From contig NZ_CP046052.1 in assembly GCF_004802635.2 (NCBI RefSeq), positions 1,426,001 to 1,490,000 of the forward strand: DNA of 64,000 nucleotides, in the 5' to 3' direction. The notes beneath the pieces were generated by a model. It was not told the DNA's origin. It did not search any database and was given only the letters and a program-made list of their open reading frames with translations. The position numbers were made by a program, and so were the translations under genes. This DNA is from Methylocystis heyeri. Lineage in GTDB: Bacteria; Pseudomonadota; Alphaproteobacteria; Rhizobiales; Beijerinckiaceae. Positions 45,755 through 56,493 of this stretch are shown in pieces. Every line of letters starts with the position of its first letter. Position 1 is the first letter of the stretch.

Positions 45755-46791
45755 CCGTCAGTCCGCGCGAGATTTCTCTGCCTTGCGGCGTTCTCATAGG
45801 CGCCGACGATCTGCCTGACGAGATCGTGACGGACCACATCGGCTTCGACGAATTTCACATGGCCGATATTGTCGAGGCCCGAAAGCAGGCCGATGGCTTC
45901 GGCGAGGCCGGACTTCTGGCCGGGCGGCAGATCGGTCTGGGACGGGTCGCCGGTGACGATCATGCGCGACCCCTCGCCGAGACGAGTCAGGAACATCTTC
46001 ATCTGCATCGAGGTCGCGTTCTGCGCCTCGTCCAGCAGGACGCAGGATTTGGTGAGCGTGCGCCCGCGCATGAAAGCGAGCGGGGCAACCTCGATCATCC
46101 CGGTCTGCATGCCGCGTTCGACCATTCTGGGGTCCATGAAATCGTGCAATCCGTCGTAGATCGGGCGCAGATAGGGGTCCACCTTCTCGCGCATGTCGCC
46201 CGGCAGAAAGCCGAGCCGCTCTCCCGCTTCCACCGCCGGCCGAGAAAGTATCAGCCGCTCCACTACGCCCTGCTCCAGCAGGGAGACCGCATGGCCGACC
46301 GCCAGCCATGTCTTGCCGGTGCCCGCGGGGCCTTCCGCGAAAACCAGCTCGTAGCGTTTCAGCGCGCGGAGGTAGAGGTCCTGAGCGTGGTTGCGGGCGC
46401 GGACCGGGCCGCGCTTGCGCGTGCCGATCTGGTCGAAGACCGCGCGGCCGGTCTCCGCCTCGGAAAACAGGCTCTTCTGCCTTGCGCTCTCCTCGACGGC
46501 GCCATCCACATCCCCCAGCCCAACCTCCTGGCCGAGCTGCACCCGGCCGTAGAGAATCTCCAGAGCGCGGCGGGCGTGTTCGCAGGCTTCGGCGGCGCCT
46601 TTCAAGGTGACGTGATTGCCGCTCGCCACGCAGCCGATGCGCAAACGGCGCTCGAGCTTGACGAGATTCTGGTCGAACTGGCCAAAAACCTGAGAGGCAT
46701 GACGATTGTCGTCGAAGGCGAGCGTTATTTCCGCATCCGGCTCCGCCTCGGCGGAGCGCCTCTCCCGGGCAAATCTCGCCTCGTCAGCCAT
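45751..46791 (-). CDS. PhoH family ATPase
   Basis: The 346-residue protein has the PhoH ATPase domain: [17 protein letters not shown] (Walker A), [40 protein letters not shown] (Walker B) and [11 protein letters not shown]. An N-terminal KH-like region (about 20-100) precedes it. PhoH-YbeY pairs are linked to RNA and ribosome metabolism. ATG 46791 sits eight bases inside the miaB end and follows GGGTGAGG; GTG 46797 is possible. Confidence 0.94.
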   Translation of the reverse strand: MADEARFARERRSAEAEPDAEITLAFDDNRHASQVFGQFDQNLVKLERRLRIGCVASGNHVTLKGAAEACEHARRALEILYGRVQLGQEVGLGDVDGAVEESARQKSLFSEAETGRAVFDQIGTRKRGPVRARNHAQDLYLRALKRYELVFAEGPAGTGKTWLAVGHAVSLLEQGVVERLILSRPAVEAGERLGFLPGDMREKVDPYLRPIYDGLHDFMDPRMVERGMQTGMIEVAPLAFMRGRTLTKSCVLLDEAQNATSMQMKMFLTRLGEGSRMIVTGDPSQTDLPPGQKSGLAEAIGLLSGLDNIGHVKFVEADVVRHDLVRQIVGAYENAARQRNLARTDG

Positions 46792-48178
46792 CCTCACCCT
46801 CGCCCTCCGAAATCTTTCCGCCGAGCGAATTCGAGCCCGCCACGACGATCTTCACCGGGACGACGCCGCCGATCATCTCGGTCGGTCCATCGACATGCAC
46901 CGCCTGCATATAAGGACTCTTGCCGGCGATCTGGCCTTCGTGCCGGCCCGGCTTTTCAAACAGCACGTCGACCGTCCGCCCCACCGTCGCGGCGTTGAAC
47001 GCCTGGCGCTGGGATTCGACCAGCGCCTGCAACACGGCGAGCCGCTCGCGCATGATTTCGTCGTCGATCTGGTCTTCCCGTTCGGCGCCGGGCGTGCCGG
47101 GCCGCGGGGAATATTTGAACGAAAAGGTGGAGGCGAAATCCACCTCCCTGATCAGCGCGAGGGTTTCCTCGAAATCGGCGTCGGTCTCTCCCGGAAAGCC
47201 CACGATGAAATCCGAGGAAAGAGCGATATCGGGCCGCGCCGCGCGCAGCCGCTGCACGATATCGAGATAGTCCTGCGCCCGATGGCGACGATTCATGGCC
47301 TTCAGCACGCGATCGGAGCCGGACTGAACCGGCAGATGCACGAAAGGCATGAGCTTGGGCAGAGCGCCATGGGCGTCGATGAGGCCCTGCGTCATGTCCA
47401 CCGGGTGACTCGTCGTGTAGCGGAGCCGATGCAGCCCCTCCATCCCTGAAAGAGCCTCGAAAAGCCGCTCCAGAGGCCAGATAATTCCGCCCGAATCCTC
47501 GCCTCGATAGGCGTTGACGTTCTGCCCGATCAGGGTGATCTCGCTCACGCCGGACTCGACGAGGCGCCGCGCCTCGGCGAGAACCTCCTCGACGCTGCGG
47601 GATATTTCGGCGCCCCGGGTATAGGGAACGACGCAGAACGAGCAGAACTTGTCGCAGCCCTCCTGCACGGTGACGAAGGCCGATACGCCGCGCGCCCGTA
47701 TCTGCGCGCGAGAGGGCTGAGGCAGCTCCCTGAATTTCTCCTCTACGGCGAAATCGGTGTCCGTCAACTGTCGGCCCTGCGCCGCCTGCGAAAGCAGTTC
47801 CGGCAGCCGATGGTAGCTTTGCGGGCCTACGACCAGATCGACCGCCCTTTGGCGGCGCAGCACTTCGACGCCTTCGGCCTGCGCCACGCAGCCCGCGACC
47901 ACGATCTTGAAATCGCGCCCGGCCTGCGCGCGCTCGCGCTTCGTCACGGCGAGCTTGCCGAGTTCGGAATAGATTTTTTCCGCCGCCTTCTCACGAATAT
48001 GGCAAGTGTTCAGGACGACCAGATCGGCGTCTTCCTCCACCGCCGCCTGCCCATAGCCTTCCTTGGCCAGGAGATCGGTCATGCGCGTCGCGTCATAGAC
48101 GTTCATCTGGCAGCCATATGACTTGACCAGCGCCTTTGCGCCCTGCGGGGAGGCGGACCCGTCCTGCGGCGCAGGCAT
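46784..48178 (-). CDS. miaB: tRNA-2-methylthio-N6-dimethylallyladenosine synthase
   Basis: The 464-residue radical-SAM enzyme has the UPF0004 cysteines ([29 protein letters not shown]), the radical SAM cluster [16 protein letters not shown], and a C-terminal TRAM domain ([22 protein letters not shown]). It methylthiolates A37 of tRNAs reading UNN codons. It starts at 48178, 78 bases after the acyltransferase stop, and overlaps phoH by eight bases. Confidence 0.97.
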   Translation of the reverse strand: MPAPQDGSASPQGAKALVKSYGCQMNVYDATRMTDLLAKEGYGQAAVEEDADLVVLNTCHIREKAAEKIYSELGKLAVTKRERAQAGRDFKIVVAGCVAQAEGVEVLRRQRAVDLVVGPQSYHRLPELLSQAAQGRQLTDTDFAVEEKFRELPQPSRAQIRARGVSAFVTVQEGCDKFCSFCVVPYTRGAEISRSVEEVLAEARRLVESGVSEITLIGQNVNAYRGEDSGGIIWPLERLFEALSGMEGLHRLRYTTSHPVDMTQGLIDAHGALPKLMPFVHLPVQSGSDRVLKAMNRRHRAQDYLDIVQRLRAARPDIALSSDFIVGFPGETDADFEETLALIREVDFASTFSFKYSPRPGTPGAEREDQIDDEIMRERLAVLQALVESQRQAFNAATVGRTVDVLFEKPGRHEGQIAGKSPYMQAVHVDGPTEMIGGVVPVKIVVAGSNSLGGKISEGEGEDG

Positions 48179-48256
48179 TTCCGCCGCGAAGTCTCGGGTC
48201 AGGCTGGATGCGGTGTCGGTAATCTCGTTAGCTCCTTTTGGCGTCGTGCCGTCCGA

Positions 48257-49054
48257 TCATAATATTCCGCCGCCTCCAGCGGAAGACCGCGCCAGCAATC
48301 CCTCGACTCTATTTTGCGCGATCGCGGCAAGCTGCTTGCGATCCTGAAAAACCGCGGGATCGATCGCTTCGCCGAAAGAGACCAGGCAGCGGGCCCCGCC
48401 CCGCTTCATCAGGCTCCACAGATGCGGCACGAAGGTCATGTCGCCATACCAGCCGACGTCGAAGCGCGCCGGCTCCGCGCCGCCTTCCCGGACGCGCGGA
48501 AAATAGGCGAAGGCGGCCGGCACCACAGCGACTTTCAGCGAATCGGGCCCCTGAGCCAGATCGCTCAGCATGGCGAAGTGGGAAGCGTTGAACTTGAGCA
48601 CGCCGGCGCCGCTGCTCGAAGTTCCTTCCGCGAACACCACAATATCCCGCCCCGCCCGCAATTGCTCGGCCAGCGCCTGATTGACGGCCGGGATTTTCCG
48701 GCGATTCGCGCGCTCGACGAATATCGTGCCCTGGAGCCGCGCCAGGAGCCCCAGCACCGGCCAGTTCGCGACCTCGGACTTCGCCAGGAATAGAAGCGGC
48801 TCGATGCTGGCGACCGCGAGGATGTCGGTCCAGGAGACGTGATTCGCCACGACGAATCTCGGGGCGGTTCCGTTCAGGCCGCCTCGCGAGATCACTTCGA
48901 TGCCGATGATCCGGCACATGGTGCGGCAGAAAAATTTCTGGATTCCATGCTGCAACGCCCATTCCCGGCGTCTCGCGAGCGCCTGGAACGGCGCCACGAG
49001 GATGACGAAAAAGGCCATGGCCCAGACGAAAGCGAAGGCGCGCAGATATGCCAT
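48257..49054 (-). CDS. Lysophospholipid acyltransferase family protein
   Basis: The 265-residue protein has a membrane helix at the N-terminus (FAFVWAMAFFVILVAPFQAL), PlsC motif I ANHVSWTDILAVAS (His-x4-Asp), FLAKSEVANWPVLGLLA, IFVERANR and the motif III stretch VVFAEGTSSSG. It is a second PlsC-type enzyme in the window; in Hyphomicrobiales the copy next to miaB is often the ornithine-lipid or lyso-lipid acyltransferase (OlsA-like). The substrate is not certain. It belongs to the same-strand cluster nfu-tsaB-rimI-acyltransferase-miaB. Confidence 0.88.
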   Translation of the reverse strand: MAYLRAFAFVWAMAFFVILVAPFQALARRREWALQHGIQKFFCRTMCRIIGIEVISRGGLNGTAPRFVVANHVSWTDILAVASIEPLLFLAKSEVANWPVLGLLARLQGTIFVERANRRKIPAVNQALAEQLRAGRDIVVFAEGTSSSGAGVLKFNASHFAMLSDLAQGPDSLKVAVVPAAFAYFPRVREGGAEPARFDVGWYGDMTFVPHLWSLMKRGGARCLVSFGEAIDPAVFQDRKQLAAIAQNRVEGLLARSSAGGGGIL

Positions 49055-49105
49055 GATCCCGATTGGCCCTTCTGACGCGACACTATTATGACGTCGGCGC
49101 AGGAG

Positions 49106-49597
49106 CTAAAGTTCGAGCCTCATGGTCAGAGCCGCCCTGCGTTCGCCATTGGCGCGCTGATAGTAATTTTCGCGCCTGCCGATGATTTTAAAGCCCGCCC
49201 GCTCATAGAGGGCGAGCGCTGCGGCGTTGTCGTCGGCGACCTCCAGAAAAATCAGCCGGGCGCCGCCGCGCTCCAGATTCAAGAGATGCCGCTCCAGCAG
49301 AATGCGGCCGAGTCCGACGCCGCGCCGCGCCGGATCGACCGCGAAAGTCAGAACCTCGGCGTCCGGCGGGGTGAGGCGCGACATGACGAATCCGCCGAGC
49401 GGTCCTTTCGGCGTCAAATCGTTCACCGCGCCGTCGGCGATGATCGCCGCGTCGGTCAGATAGCTTTCGAAATCGGCGCTGGACCATGGGAAAGCGAAGG
49501 ATGCGCCATGCAGACGCTCGCATTCCTCGGCCCGATCGGCGCCGATCGCCTGGACGGAATAGGTTGGTTTGGCGAAAAAGCCCTTGATGAGAGACAT
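49106..49597 (-). CDS. rimI: Ribosomal-protein-alanine N-acetyltransferase
   Basis: The 163-residue GNAT enzyme has ECERLHGASFAFPWS near the start, the acetyl-CoA loop DPARRGVGLGRILLERHL (R/Q-x2-G-x-G/A) and ERAGFKIIGRRENYY. RimI acetylates the N-terminal alanine of ribosomal protein S18. It starts ten bases after tsaB ends, and the tsaB-rimI pair is conserved in many bacteria, which supports the name. Confidence 0.93.
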   Translation of the reverse strand: MSLIKGFFAKPTYSVQAIGADRAEECERLHGASFAFPWSSADFESYLTDAAIIADGAVNDLTPKGPLGGFVMSRLTPPDAEVLTFAVDPARRGVGLGRILLERHLLNLERGGARLIFLEVADDNAAALALYERAGFKIIGRRENYYQRANGERRAALTMRLEL

Positions 49598-49607
49598 GAG
49601 CGGCCGA

Positions 49608-50300
49608 TTACGCGAGGGCGGCGGCGACCGCGCCCTGGCGGTCGAGCGGCTTGGCGTCCGGGGCCTTGAGATAAAGCGGCCGCACCGGAGCGTCCGCCGG
49701 CGCCGCCGCGAGTCCGAGGCGCGCGACGAAAGCGATGTCGGGCGCCGGCGAGGCGCTCACGACATGAACCGGAACGCCGGTTCCCCGCGCCTGCGCTTCG
49801 AGGATCGGCGCGCCGGAGCCCACGAGTTGCAAGGGGCCATTGCCGAGGGCGCGCAGGGCTTCATGAGCCCCCACGCGGCGAGGCGTTAAAATGGTGCGCC
49901 CGTCCGGCCCATAGGCGGCGACGTAAACCTGGCCATGCCGGGCGTCGATAGCCGCCGCCACCACGCCCTCGAAGGGCTCCATGATGACGGGAGCGGCCAG
50001 CGCCGAGAGGGTCGAGACCCCCACCGCCTCGATTTTTCTCGCCAGGGCGATGGCCTGGGCGCAGGCGAGGCCGATGCGGATGCCGGTGAAGGACCCCGGC
50101 CCTACGGTGACGGCGACCCGCTCTATGGAACCGAAACCGCCCTCGACCGAACCCACGACCCGTTCCACCAGAGGCAGGAGCGCCTCGGCATGGCCGCGCT
50201 CCATGGCGATGGTCTCGCGAGCTAAAGGCTCCGCTCCGCTGGTGTCGAGCACGCAGGCGGATACGGCGGGCAAGGCGGTGTCTAGAGCGAGGATTCTCAT
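49608..50300 (-). CDS. tsaB: tRNA threonylcarbamoyladenosine biosynthesis protein TsaB
   Basis: MRILALDTALPAVSACVLDT starts a 230-residue ASKHA-type protein with TVGPGSFTGIRIGLACAQAIAL, AAIDARHGQVYVAAY and ALLPLVERVVG, all usual for TsaB. It is the partner of TsaD in making t6A37 of tRNAs. ATG at 50300 was chosen; the frame to 50720 is the shadow of nfu. rimI follows ten bases on. Confidence 0.96.
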   Translation of the reverse strand: MRILALDTALPAVSACVLDTSGAEPLARETIAMERGHAEALLPLVERVVGSVEGGFGSIERVAVTVGPGSFTGIRIGLACAQAIALARKIEAVGVSTLSALAAPVIMEPFEGVVAAAIDARHGQVYVAAYGPDGRTILTPRRVGAHEALRALGNGPLQLVGSGAPILEAQARGTGVPVHVVSASPAPDIAFVARLGLAAAPADAPVRPLYLKAPDAKPLDRQGAVAAALA

Positions 50301-50368
50301 AGCCCGATTATGACGGTTTTCCCGCCACAGGCAAACACGCTCCCGGAGACGAGGCCCATCGCCGTGCT

Positions 50369-50926
50369 CTAGATTTGCTCGACGGCGCGTATCTGCGGCA
50401 CGAAATGCCGCAAGAGATTCTCGATGCCGTTCTTCAGCGTCGCGGTCGAAGAAGGGCAACCGGAACAGGCGCCCTTCATTTTCAGATAGACCACGCCGTC
50501 CCTGAAGCCCCGGAAAGTGATGTCGCCGCCGTCGCCGGCCACCGCCGGACGCACGCGGGTCTCCAGCAGCTGCTTGATGGTCGCGACGGTCTCGGCGTCG
50601 GCGGGATCGAAAAACTCCCCGTCGGGCGGCTCGGCGCGCGCCTCGCCGGTGAAAAGCGGCGCCTTGGACGAAAAATGCTCCATGATCACGCCGAGCACCG
50701 CCGGCTTGATATGGGGCCATTCGGCTCCGTTCTTGGTCACCGAGACGAAATCGGGGCCGTACATCACCGAGGCGACGCCGGGAATCGATAGAAGCGCCTG
50801 CGCCAGCGGCGTCTCGGCGGCGCTTTCCGGCGAGTGAAATTCAAGCGCGCCCTCCCCGAGGACCGCCTGTCCGGGCAAGAATTTCAGCGTCGCCGGATTC
50901 GGCGTCGCTTCGGTTTGAATGAACAT
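50369..50926 (-). CDS. NifU-family iron-sulfur scaffold protein
   Basis: The 185-residue protein combines an Nfu_N domain (MFIQTEATPNPATLKFLPG, FVSVTKN, about residues 1-85) with a C-terminal NifU domain (RPAVAGDGGDITFRGF, LKMKGACSGCPSSTATLKNGIE) carrying the CxxC pair that binds a labile [4Fe-4S] cluster. It delivers clusters to target enzymes. In the operon it is followed by tsaB and rimI. The AT-rich upstream region (around 50970-50990, TATAATTATCATAA-like) could contain its promoter and an iron-responsive site; this is unproven. Confidence 0.93.
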   Translation of the reverse strand: MFIQTEATPNPATLKFLPGQAVLGEGALEFHSPESAAETPLAQALLSIPGVASVMYGPDFVSVTKNGAEWPHIKPAVLGVIMEHFSSKAPLFTGEARAEPPDGEFFDPADAETVATIKQLLETRVRPAVAGDGGDITFRGFRDGVVYLKMKGACSGCPSSTATLKNGIENLLRHFVPQIRAVEQI

Positions 50927-51056
50927 TCGATTTTCTCCGCCAACGCCGGTTCAAGGCCGGCTCGCAGGAAATATAATTATCATAAACTGTCCTGCCGGGA
51001 TGACGAAAAATCAAAGGCGATTGCCCCCGTCCCGAAAAAGGCGCAGACTTCGCTGC

Positions 51057-51455
51057 GTGACCGACGACAAAGACCAGATCCTCGCCGCCAACAAGGCCTA
51101 TTACGACGCCTTTTGCGCACGCAGCAATGAAGCCATGTCTTCGATCTGGGCGCAGGAGGACGTCTCCTGCATCCATCCCGGCTGGCCGGTCCTGATCGGC
51201 CGTCGCGCCGTGCTTTCTTCCTATGGAGACATTTTCCGCAACCCGATGCAGGAGCCGCTCCGGCACGGCGATGAAACCGTCGTCGCCGCCGGCGAGGAAG
51301 CGCGGGTCTTTTGCGTCGAGAGCGTCGGCGGCTCGTCTCTGGTCGCCACCAACTGCTTCAGGCGCATCGAGGGCCGCTGGCTGATGATCCACCATCAGGC
51401 CAGCCCGCTCGCGACAGCCGCGCCCGAAGCGCCGCCCCGCAAGACGATGCATTGA
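51057..51455 (+). CDS. SnoaL/NTF2-like small protein
   Basis: The 132-residue frame from GTG 51057 reads VTDDKDQILAANKAYYDAF, then IWAQEDVSCIHPGWPVLIGRRAVLSSYGDIF, CVESVGGSSLVATNCFRRIEGRWLMIHHQASPL, a typical SnoaL-like/NTF2 fold of the ketosteroid-isomerase group. ATG 51000 would add 19 basic residues (QRRLPPSRKRRR) that are not family-like. No clear ribosome binding site precedes either. Substrate unknown; divergent from the nfu gene. Confidence 0.8.
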   Translation: MTDDKDQILAANKAYYDAFCARSNEAMSSIWAQEDVSCIHPGWPVLIGRRAVLSSYGDIFRNPMQEPLRHGDETVVAAGEEARVFCVESVGGSSLVATNCFRRIEGRWLMIHHQASPLATAAPEAPPRKTMH

Positions 51456-51532
51456 GCCCTCATCGTCTCACAAGCGCCGGGGTTATGACGCAGCTTTGCG
51501 CCATGCTAAAACCTTGGCGACGGGAGGCTGCC

Positions 51533-51901
51533 ATGAAGAGATTTGCGATTTTCACTCTTGCCGCGACGATCTGCGGCTTCGTTTCTCAGGCGAGAGCCGA
51601 AGATATGCAGCTTACCTGCGTGATTTCCTCCGCGGAGCTGCCCCAGCAGAACCTCGTCATACAGGTCAGGGACGGACGCATATTTTACGGCGCGACGGCC
51701 TCCAGCCTCGTCAGCGCCGACACTATCGACAAAGGCTCGCTCGCGATCACCAAAAGCCGCATCGCCTTCAAGCAGAGCTGGGCCGACACCAAAGTGCAGT
51801 GGGACTGGAACATCGACCTCGACACCGGCGACATCGGCATCCGCTATATCAACCTCGTCAACAAGAAGCAGTTCTTGCAGAAGAAGGGCAGCTGCTCCTG
51901 A
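51533..51901 (+). CDS. Secreted hypothetical protein, 122 residues
   Basis: ATG 51533 follows GGGAGG. The signal peptide is MKRFAIFTLAATICGFVSQ, ending ARA|ED. The mature 100 residues (MQLTCVISSAELPQQNLVIQ, IFYGATASSLVSADTIDKG, WDWNIDLDTGDIGIRYINL) look like a small beta-rich periplasmic protein with two cysteines (LTCV, GSCS) that may form a disulfide. No family was recognised. Confidence 0.65.
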   Translation: MKRFAIFTLAATICGFVSQARAEDMQLTCVISSAELPQQNLVIQVRDGRIFYGATASSLVSADTIDKGSLAITKSRIAFKQSWADTKVQWDWNIDLDTGDIGIRYINLVNKKQFLQKKGSCS

Positions 51902-51920
51902 TGCGATTACGTTGAAGTTG

Positions 51921-51957
51921 CCCGGCCGGCAAAGCCGGGACCTTCCTGTTTTCGCAA
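51921..51957 (+). terminator. Possible weak terminator after the secreted protein
   Basis: CCCGGC and GCCGGG form a 6-bp stem with a seven-base loop, followed by ACCTTCCTGTTTT, only partly T-rich. Confidence 0.35.
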
Positions 51958-52051
51958 CCTCCACATTCATAGATTGAAGGCGCTCGGCGAGCGCTGGCCG
52001 TCCCTCGTCAGCGGATTGGCCTCCCCCTCCCCGAGCGCGCCGGCTGCTGCG

Positions 52052-52369
52052 TCACCCGGCAAAGAAAGGCGAATTCATGCCGACGCTCGCCGCCCGCGTG
52101 GCGTCCGCGTCGAAAATTCGGACAGAGAGATTTCCCCCGACCTTTTTCGCGAAAGGCGAAAGCAGGCCGTCGATGTAATCTTGCGCATTCTCCAGCGTTT
52201 CGAAGGCGTAAAATCCCCCTACGCTATGCGTGTTGACCCCCGCGAGCCAGGTCTTTGAAATCAAGCCGGGAAACTTTTTCATCTCGACGTTGATCGGCTC
52301 CCAATCGATCTGCGAGAACGGGATCGAGACCTGATATTCGGCGTAAAGATACACTTTTGGTTCAGACAT
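52052..52369 (-). CDS. YdhR-type putative monooxygenase
   Basis: The 105-residue protein is a ferredoxin-like alpha/beta barrel domain of the YdhR family: MSEPKVYLYAEYQVSIPFS, FPGLISKTWLAGVNTHSVGGFYAFETLENAQDYI, and FDADATRAASVGMNSPFF. E. coli YdhR is annotated as a mono-oxygenase by fold only. A GGAG-like ribosome binding site precedes the ATG at 52369. It lies just downstream of guaB on the same strand with a hairpin between them. Confidence 0.82.
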   Translation of the reverse strand: MSEPKVYLYAEYQVSIPFSQIDWEPINVEMKKFPGLISKTWLAGVNTHSVGGFYAFETLENAQDYIDGLLSPFAKKVGGNLSVRIFDADATRAASVGMNSPFFAG

Positions 52370-52445
52370 TCTCTTGCTCCAGGACAGCGCCGGTAATTCC
52401 TAAATCTGAAAATGGCGGCAACAGCGACGGCTGAGCCGGGGGAGA

Positions 52446-52469
52446 CGCGCCCTGCGACTGCAGGACGCG
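52446..52469 (-). other. Hairpin between guaB and the YdhR-type gene
   Basis: CGCGTCCTGC and GCAGGGCGCG (minus strand) form a 10-bp stem with AGTC loop and one T-G pair. No T-run follows, so it may attenuate or stabilise rather than terminate the guaB transcript. Confidence 0.4.
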
Positions 52470-52478
52470 CCACAGAAA

Positions 52479-53990
<1,512 letters not shown>

Positions 53991-54135
53991 CTACAGCGGC
54001 GTGTTCCCAGGCGAAAATATGCGCGGCGGCTGCCCCGCCCCGAGGCTGTAGCAGCCTCGTCTCCCGCGCAATGGGTTGGCGGGTGCTCTTAGCATCATCA
54101 AAGGCGGCGGCAAATAGAAATTGCGCTCATAGAGC

Positions 54136-54186
54136 GTTTCCAACCGAAGTGTACGCCGATTCGGCGCAGGAAACGCGTCAAAACAA
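54136..54186 (+). repeat. Dispersed repeat (GAAGTG core), copy 2
   Basis: TAGAGCGTTTCCAACCGAAG, then TTCGGCGCAGGAAACGCG matches the minus-strand reading of 5150-5215 with the same block order. Its first and last parts (GCGTTTCC and GGAAACGC) are themselves an inverted repeat, giving a 40-base hairpin. It lies between guaB and the ABC exporter. Confidence 0.6.
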
Positions 54187-54260
54187 AGACTGTGGGCGAA
54201 ATGACGCGGGCCGCGTTTCATACGAATACGAACTGCCGCTCCAATCGAGCGGATTTCGCA

Positions 54261-56039
54261 TCACTCCCCGAACTGAAGCCGAGCGAGATTGGAGTAAAGC
54301 CCCCCTTGCTCGATGAGTTCGGCATGGGTTCCCTGCTCCACGATGCGCCCTGCGTCGAGAACGATGATTCTGTCGGCTTCCAGCACCGTGGCGAGCCGAT
54401 GGGCGATGACGAGGCTGGTGCGGCCCGCCATGACGTCCTCCAGCGCGGCCTGCACCAGAGCTTCGTTCTGCGCATCGAGCGCGGAGGTCGCCTCGTCCAG
54501 CAGCAGCACAGGCGCATCGGCGAGAATCGCCCGCGCGATCGCAAGCCTCTGGCGCTGACCGCCCGACAGCGTCACGCCGCGCTCGCCGAGTTCGGTGTCG
54601 TATCCGTTCGGCAGGGCGGCGATGAAATCGTGAGCCTGGGCTCGTCTCGCCGCGGCTTCGATCTCCCGCCGCGGGGCGTCCTCCCGCCCATAGGCGATAT
54701 TCTGAGCCACGCTGGCGCCGAACACCACGGGGTCCTGCGGAGCGAGCGCTATGACGCGGCGCAACTGGACCGGATCGAGTTCGCGCACGTCCACTCCATC
54801 GACCGACACCGATCCGGAGTTGACGTCGTAGAAGCGGAGCAGCAGCTGGAACAGGGTCGATTTTCCGGCCCCCGAAGGCCCGACGAGCGCCACCCTTTCG
54901 CCGGGCTCGACAACGAGGTCGAGGCCCTCGATTGCAGCCGGGCCGTCGTTCCCGCCGTAGCTGAAGCGGACATTTTCAAAGGCCAGCCGCCCGCGCACCG
55001 GCTCTTTCAGGAGTTTCGGCTTCGCCGGCGCGGCGATTTTGGGGCGCAGAGCGAGAATGTCGCCGATCCGTCCCGCGGCGCCCGCCGCCGCCGCCGCCTC
55101 GCTCCATACCTGCGACAGTTCTCCGAGGGAACTCGCCGCCAGGACCGCATAAAGAACGAACTGGGACAACAGACCCGAGGTCATGCGACTCGCGAGCACG
55201 TCCTGGGCGCCGAGCCAGAGAACCGCGACGACGCTCGAGAACACGAGAAAGATCGCTCCGGCGGTCAGATAGGCCCGCAGCCGCGTCGCTTCCCGCGCCG
55301 CGTCGTAAACGCCCTCGGCCGCCCCCTTGAACCTCGCTACGACGGAATCCTGGGCGCCGCAGGCCTGCATGGTCCTGATGGCCGCGAGATTTTCGGCGGC
55401 GTAGGCGGAGGCTCCCGCCAGCGCGTCCTGAGCCAGCCGCGAGCGCCCGCGCACGGCCCGCCCCGAGAGAATCAGCGGCGCGACGATCAAAGGTATCGCC
55501 GCCAGCGCCACGCCCGAGAGCTTGGGACTGGAGACGATCATCATCACGATCGCGCCGAAGAACATGAAAAGATTGCGCAGCGCCACCGAGGCCGAGGAGC
55601 CGAAAGTCGCCTTCAACTGGGTGGTGTCGGCGGTCAGCCGCGAGATCAATTCGCCGGTTTTGGCGGAATCGAAGAAGCTCGCGTCGAGTATCGAGAGATG
55701 CCGGAAGAGAGCCGTGCGCAAGTCGGCTACGACCCGCTCTCCGAGAACGGTGACGAGATAATATCTGGTCCCCGACGCCAGCGCGAGCACCGCCACCACA
55801 AGGATGAGAGCCCCGAACCCGGCGTTTACCCCGCCGGCGCTGTCTTTCGAAAAACCGTGGTCGATCATCCCCCGGACGGCCACCGGGAGAGTCAAAGTGG
55901 CTCCGGCGGCCACCGACAGGGCGATGAGCGCCAGAATGATGGTCTTGAAATGCCTCAGCACATAGGGAAGCAGCGGGCGCAGGGGCGCCAGCGTGGAGCC
56001 GAAGCCACGACGCGATTCGGAAACGGCGGTCTCAGTCAT
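54261..56039 (-). CDS. ABC exporter, fused permease and ATPase (MsbA/LmrA-type)
   Basis: The 592-residue half-transporter has six helices in the N-terminal 330 residues (TIILALIALSVAAGATLTLP, GFGALILVVAVLALASGTRYYL, LSGVALAAIPLIVAPLILSG, FLVFSSVVAVLWLGAQDVLA) and the DTTQLKATFGSSASVALRN coupling region. The ATPase follows: Walker A GPSGAGKSTLF, signature LSGGQRQR, Walker B VLLLDEATSALD and IAHRLATV. It would function as a homodimer to export lipids or drugs. ATG 56039 gives the usual N-terminus (MTETAVSESRRG); the frame to 56078 has no support. Confidence 0.93.
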   Translation of the reverse strand: MTETAVSESRRGFGSTLAPLRPLLPYVLRHFKTIILALIALSVAAGATLTLPVAVRGMIDHGFSKDSAGGVNAGFGALILVVAVLALASGTRYYLVTVLGERVVADLRTALFRHLSILDASFFDSAKTGELISRLTADTTQLKATFGSSASVALRNLFMFFGAIVMMIVSSPKLSGVALAAIPLIVAPLILSGRAVRGRSRLAQDALAGASAYAAENLAAIRTMQACGAQDSVVARFKGAAEGVYDAAREATRLRAYLTAGAIFLVFSSVVAVLWLGAQDVLASRMTSGLLSQFVLYAVLAASSLGELSQVWSEAAAAAGAAGRIGDILALRPKIAAPAKPKLLKEPVRGRLAFENVRFSYGGNDGPAAIEGLDLVVEPGERVALVGPSGAGKSTLFQLLLRFYDVNSGSVSVDGVDVRELDPVQLRRVIALAPQDPVVFGASVAQNIAYGREDAPRREIEAAARRAQAHDFIAALPNGYDTELGERGVTLSGGQRQRLAIARAILADAPVLLLDEATSALDAQNEALVQAALEDVMAGRTSLVIAHRLATVLEADRIIVLDAGRIVEQGTHAELIEQGGLYSNLARLQFGE

Positions 56040-56493
56040 AACGGTGGCTATAGCGCCCAAACGCCCTGGACGCGACACCCTTTAGCGCGCTTTCCGCAAC
56101 AGCCGCCAGCCTCCCGCCACGGAATTGCGCCTGAACTCATTGATTCAGCGGGGTTTTCTATCGCGCCGACGTTTCTGTTCGAGTAGCAGGCCGGCGAACC
56201 GTTTTGCTGTGGTTCGTCATCCCCGCAGGCAAAAAAAAAACAAAAAATATTTTTCGGCGACAAAGCGCCATCAGAGCGTCGAACGGGTCCGACCCCGGAA
56301 ATCAAAGGAGTTTCGTCTCATGCAGCAACTTGTATGAGATTGAAAGGCAGGGGGTGCGACATCTGGACACACCACACCATTATGCTAACCTCTCGCCTGT
56401 CGTAAGACAGCCCAATGGGGGGCGAGAGCCAAAAGCGCCACATATCAACGATAAGGCGCGACGCTCCAGGAAACCAACGAAGAGGAGACGAAC
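56040..56493. other. Intergenic region with A-tract and tiny leader-like frame
   Basis: This 454-base stretch lies before the 55-residue peptide gene. It contains ten consecutive A at 56231-56240 and an adjoining AT-rich block, and at 56320-56337 a five-codon frame (MQQLV, stop) with AAAGGAG about eight bases upstream. A -10-like TATGCT occurs near 56382. These could form a long regulated 5' leader for the downstream gene; none is proven. Confidence 0.4.

Noticed and set aside
54192-56186. Plus-strand frame of 664 codons opposite the ABC exporter
   Set aside because: Pure shadow: the minus strand has intact Walker and signature motifs, the plus strand has none.
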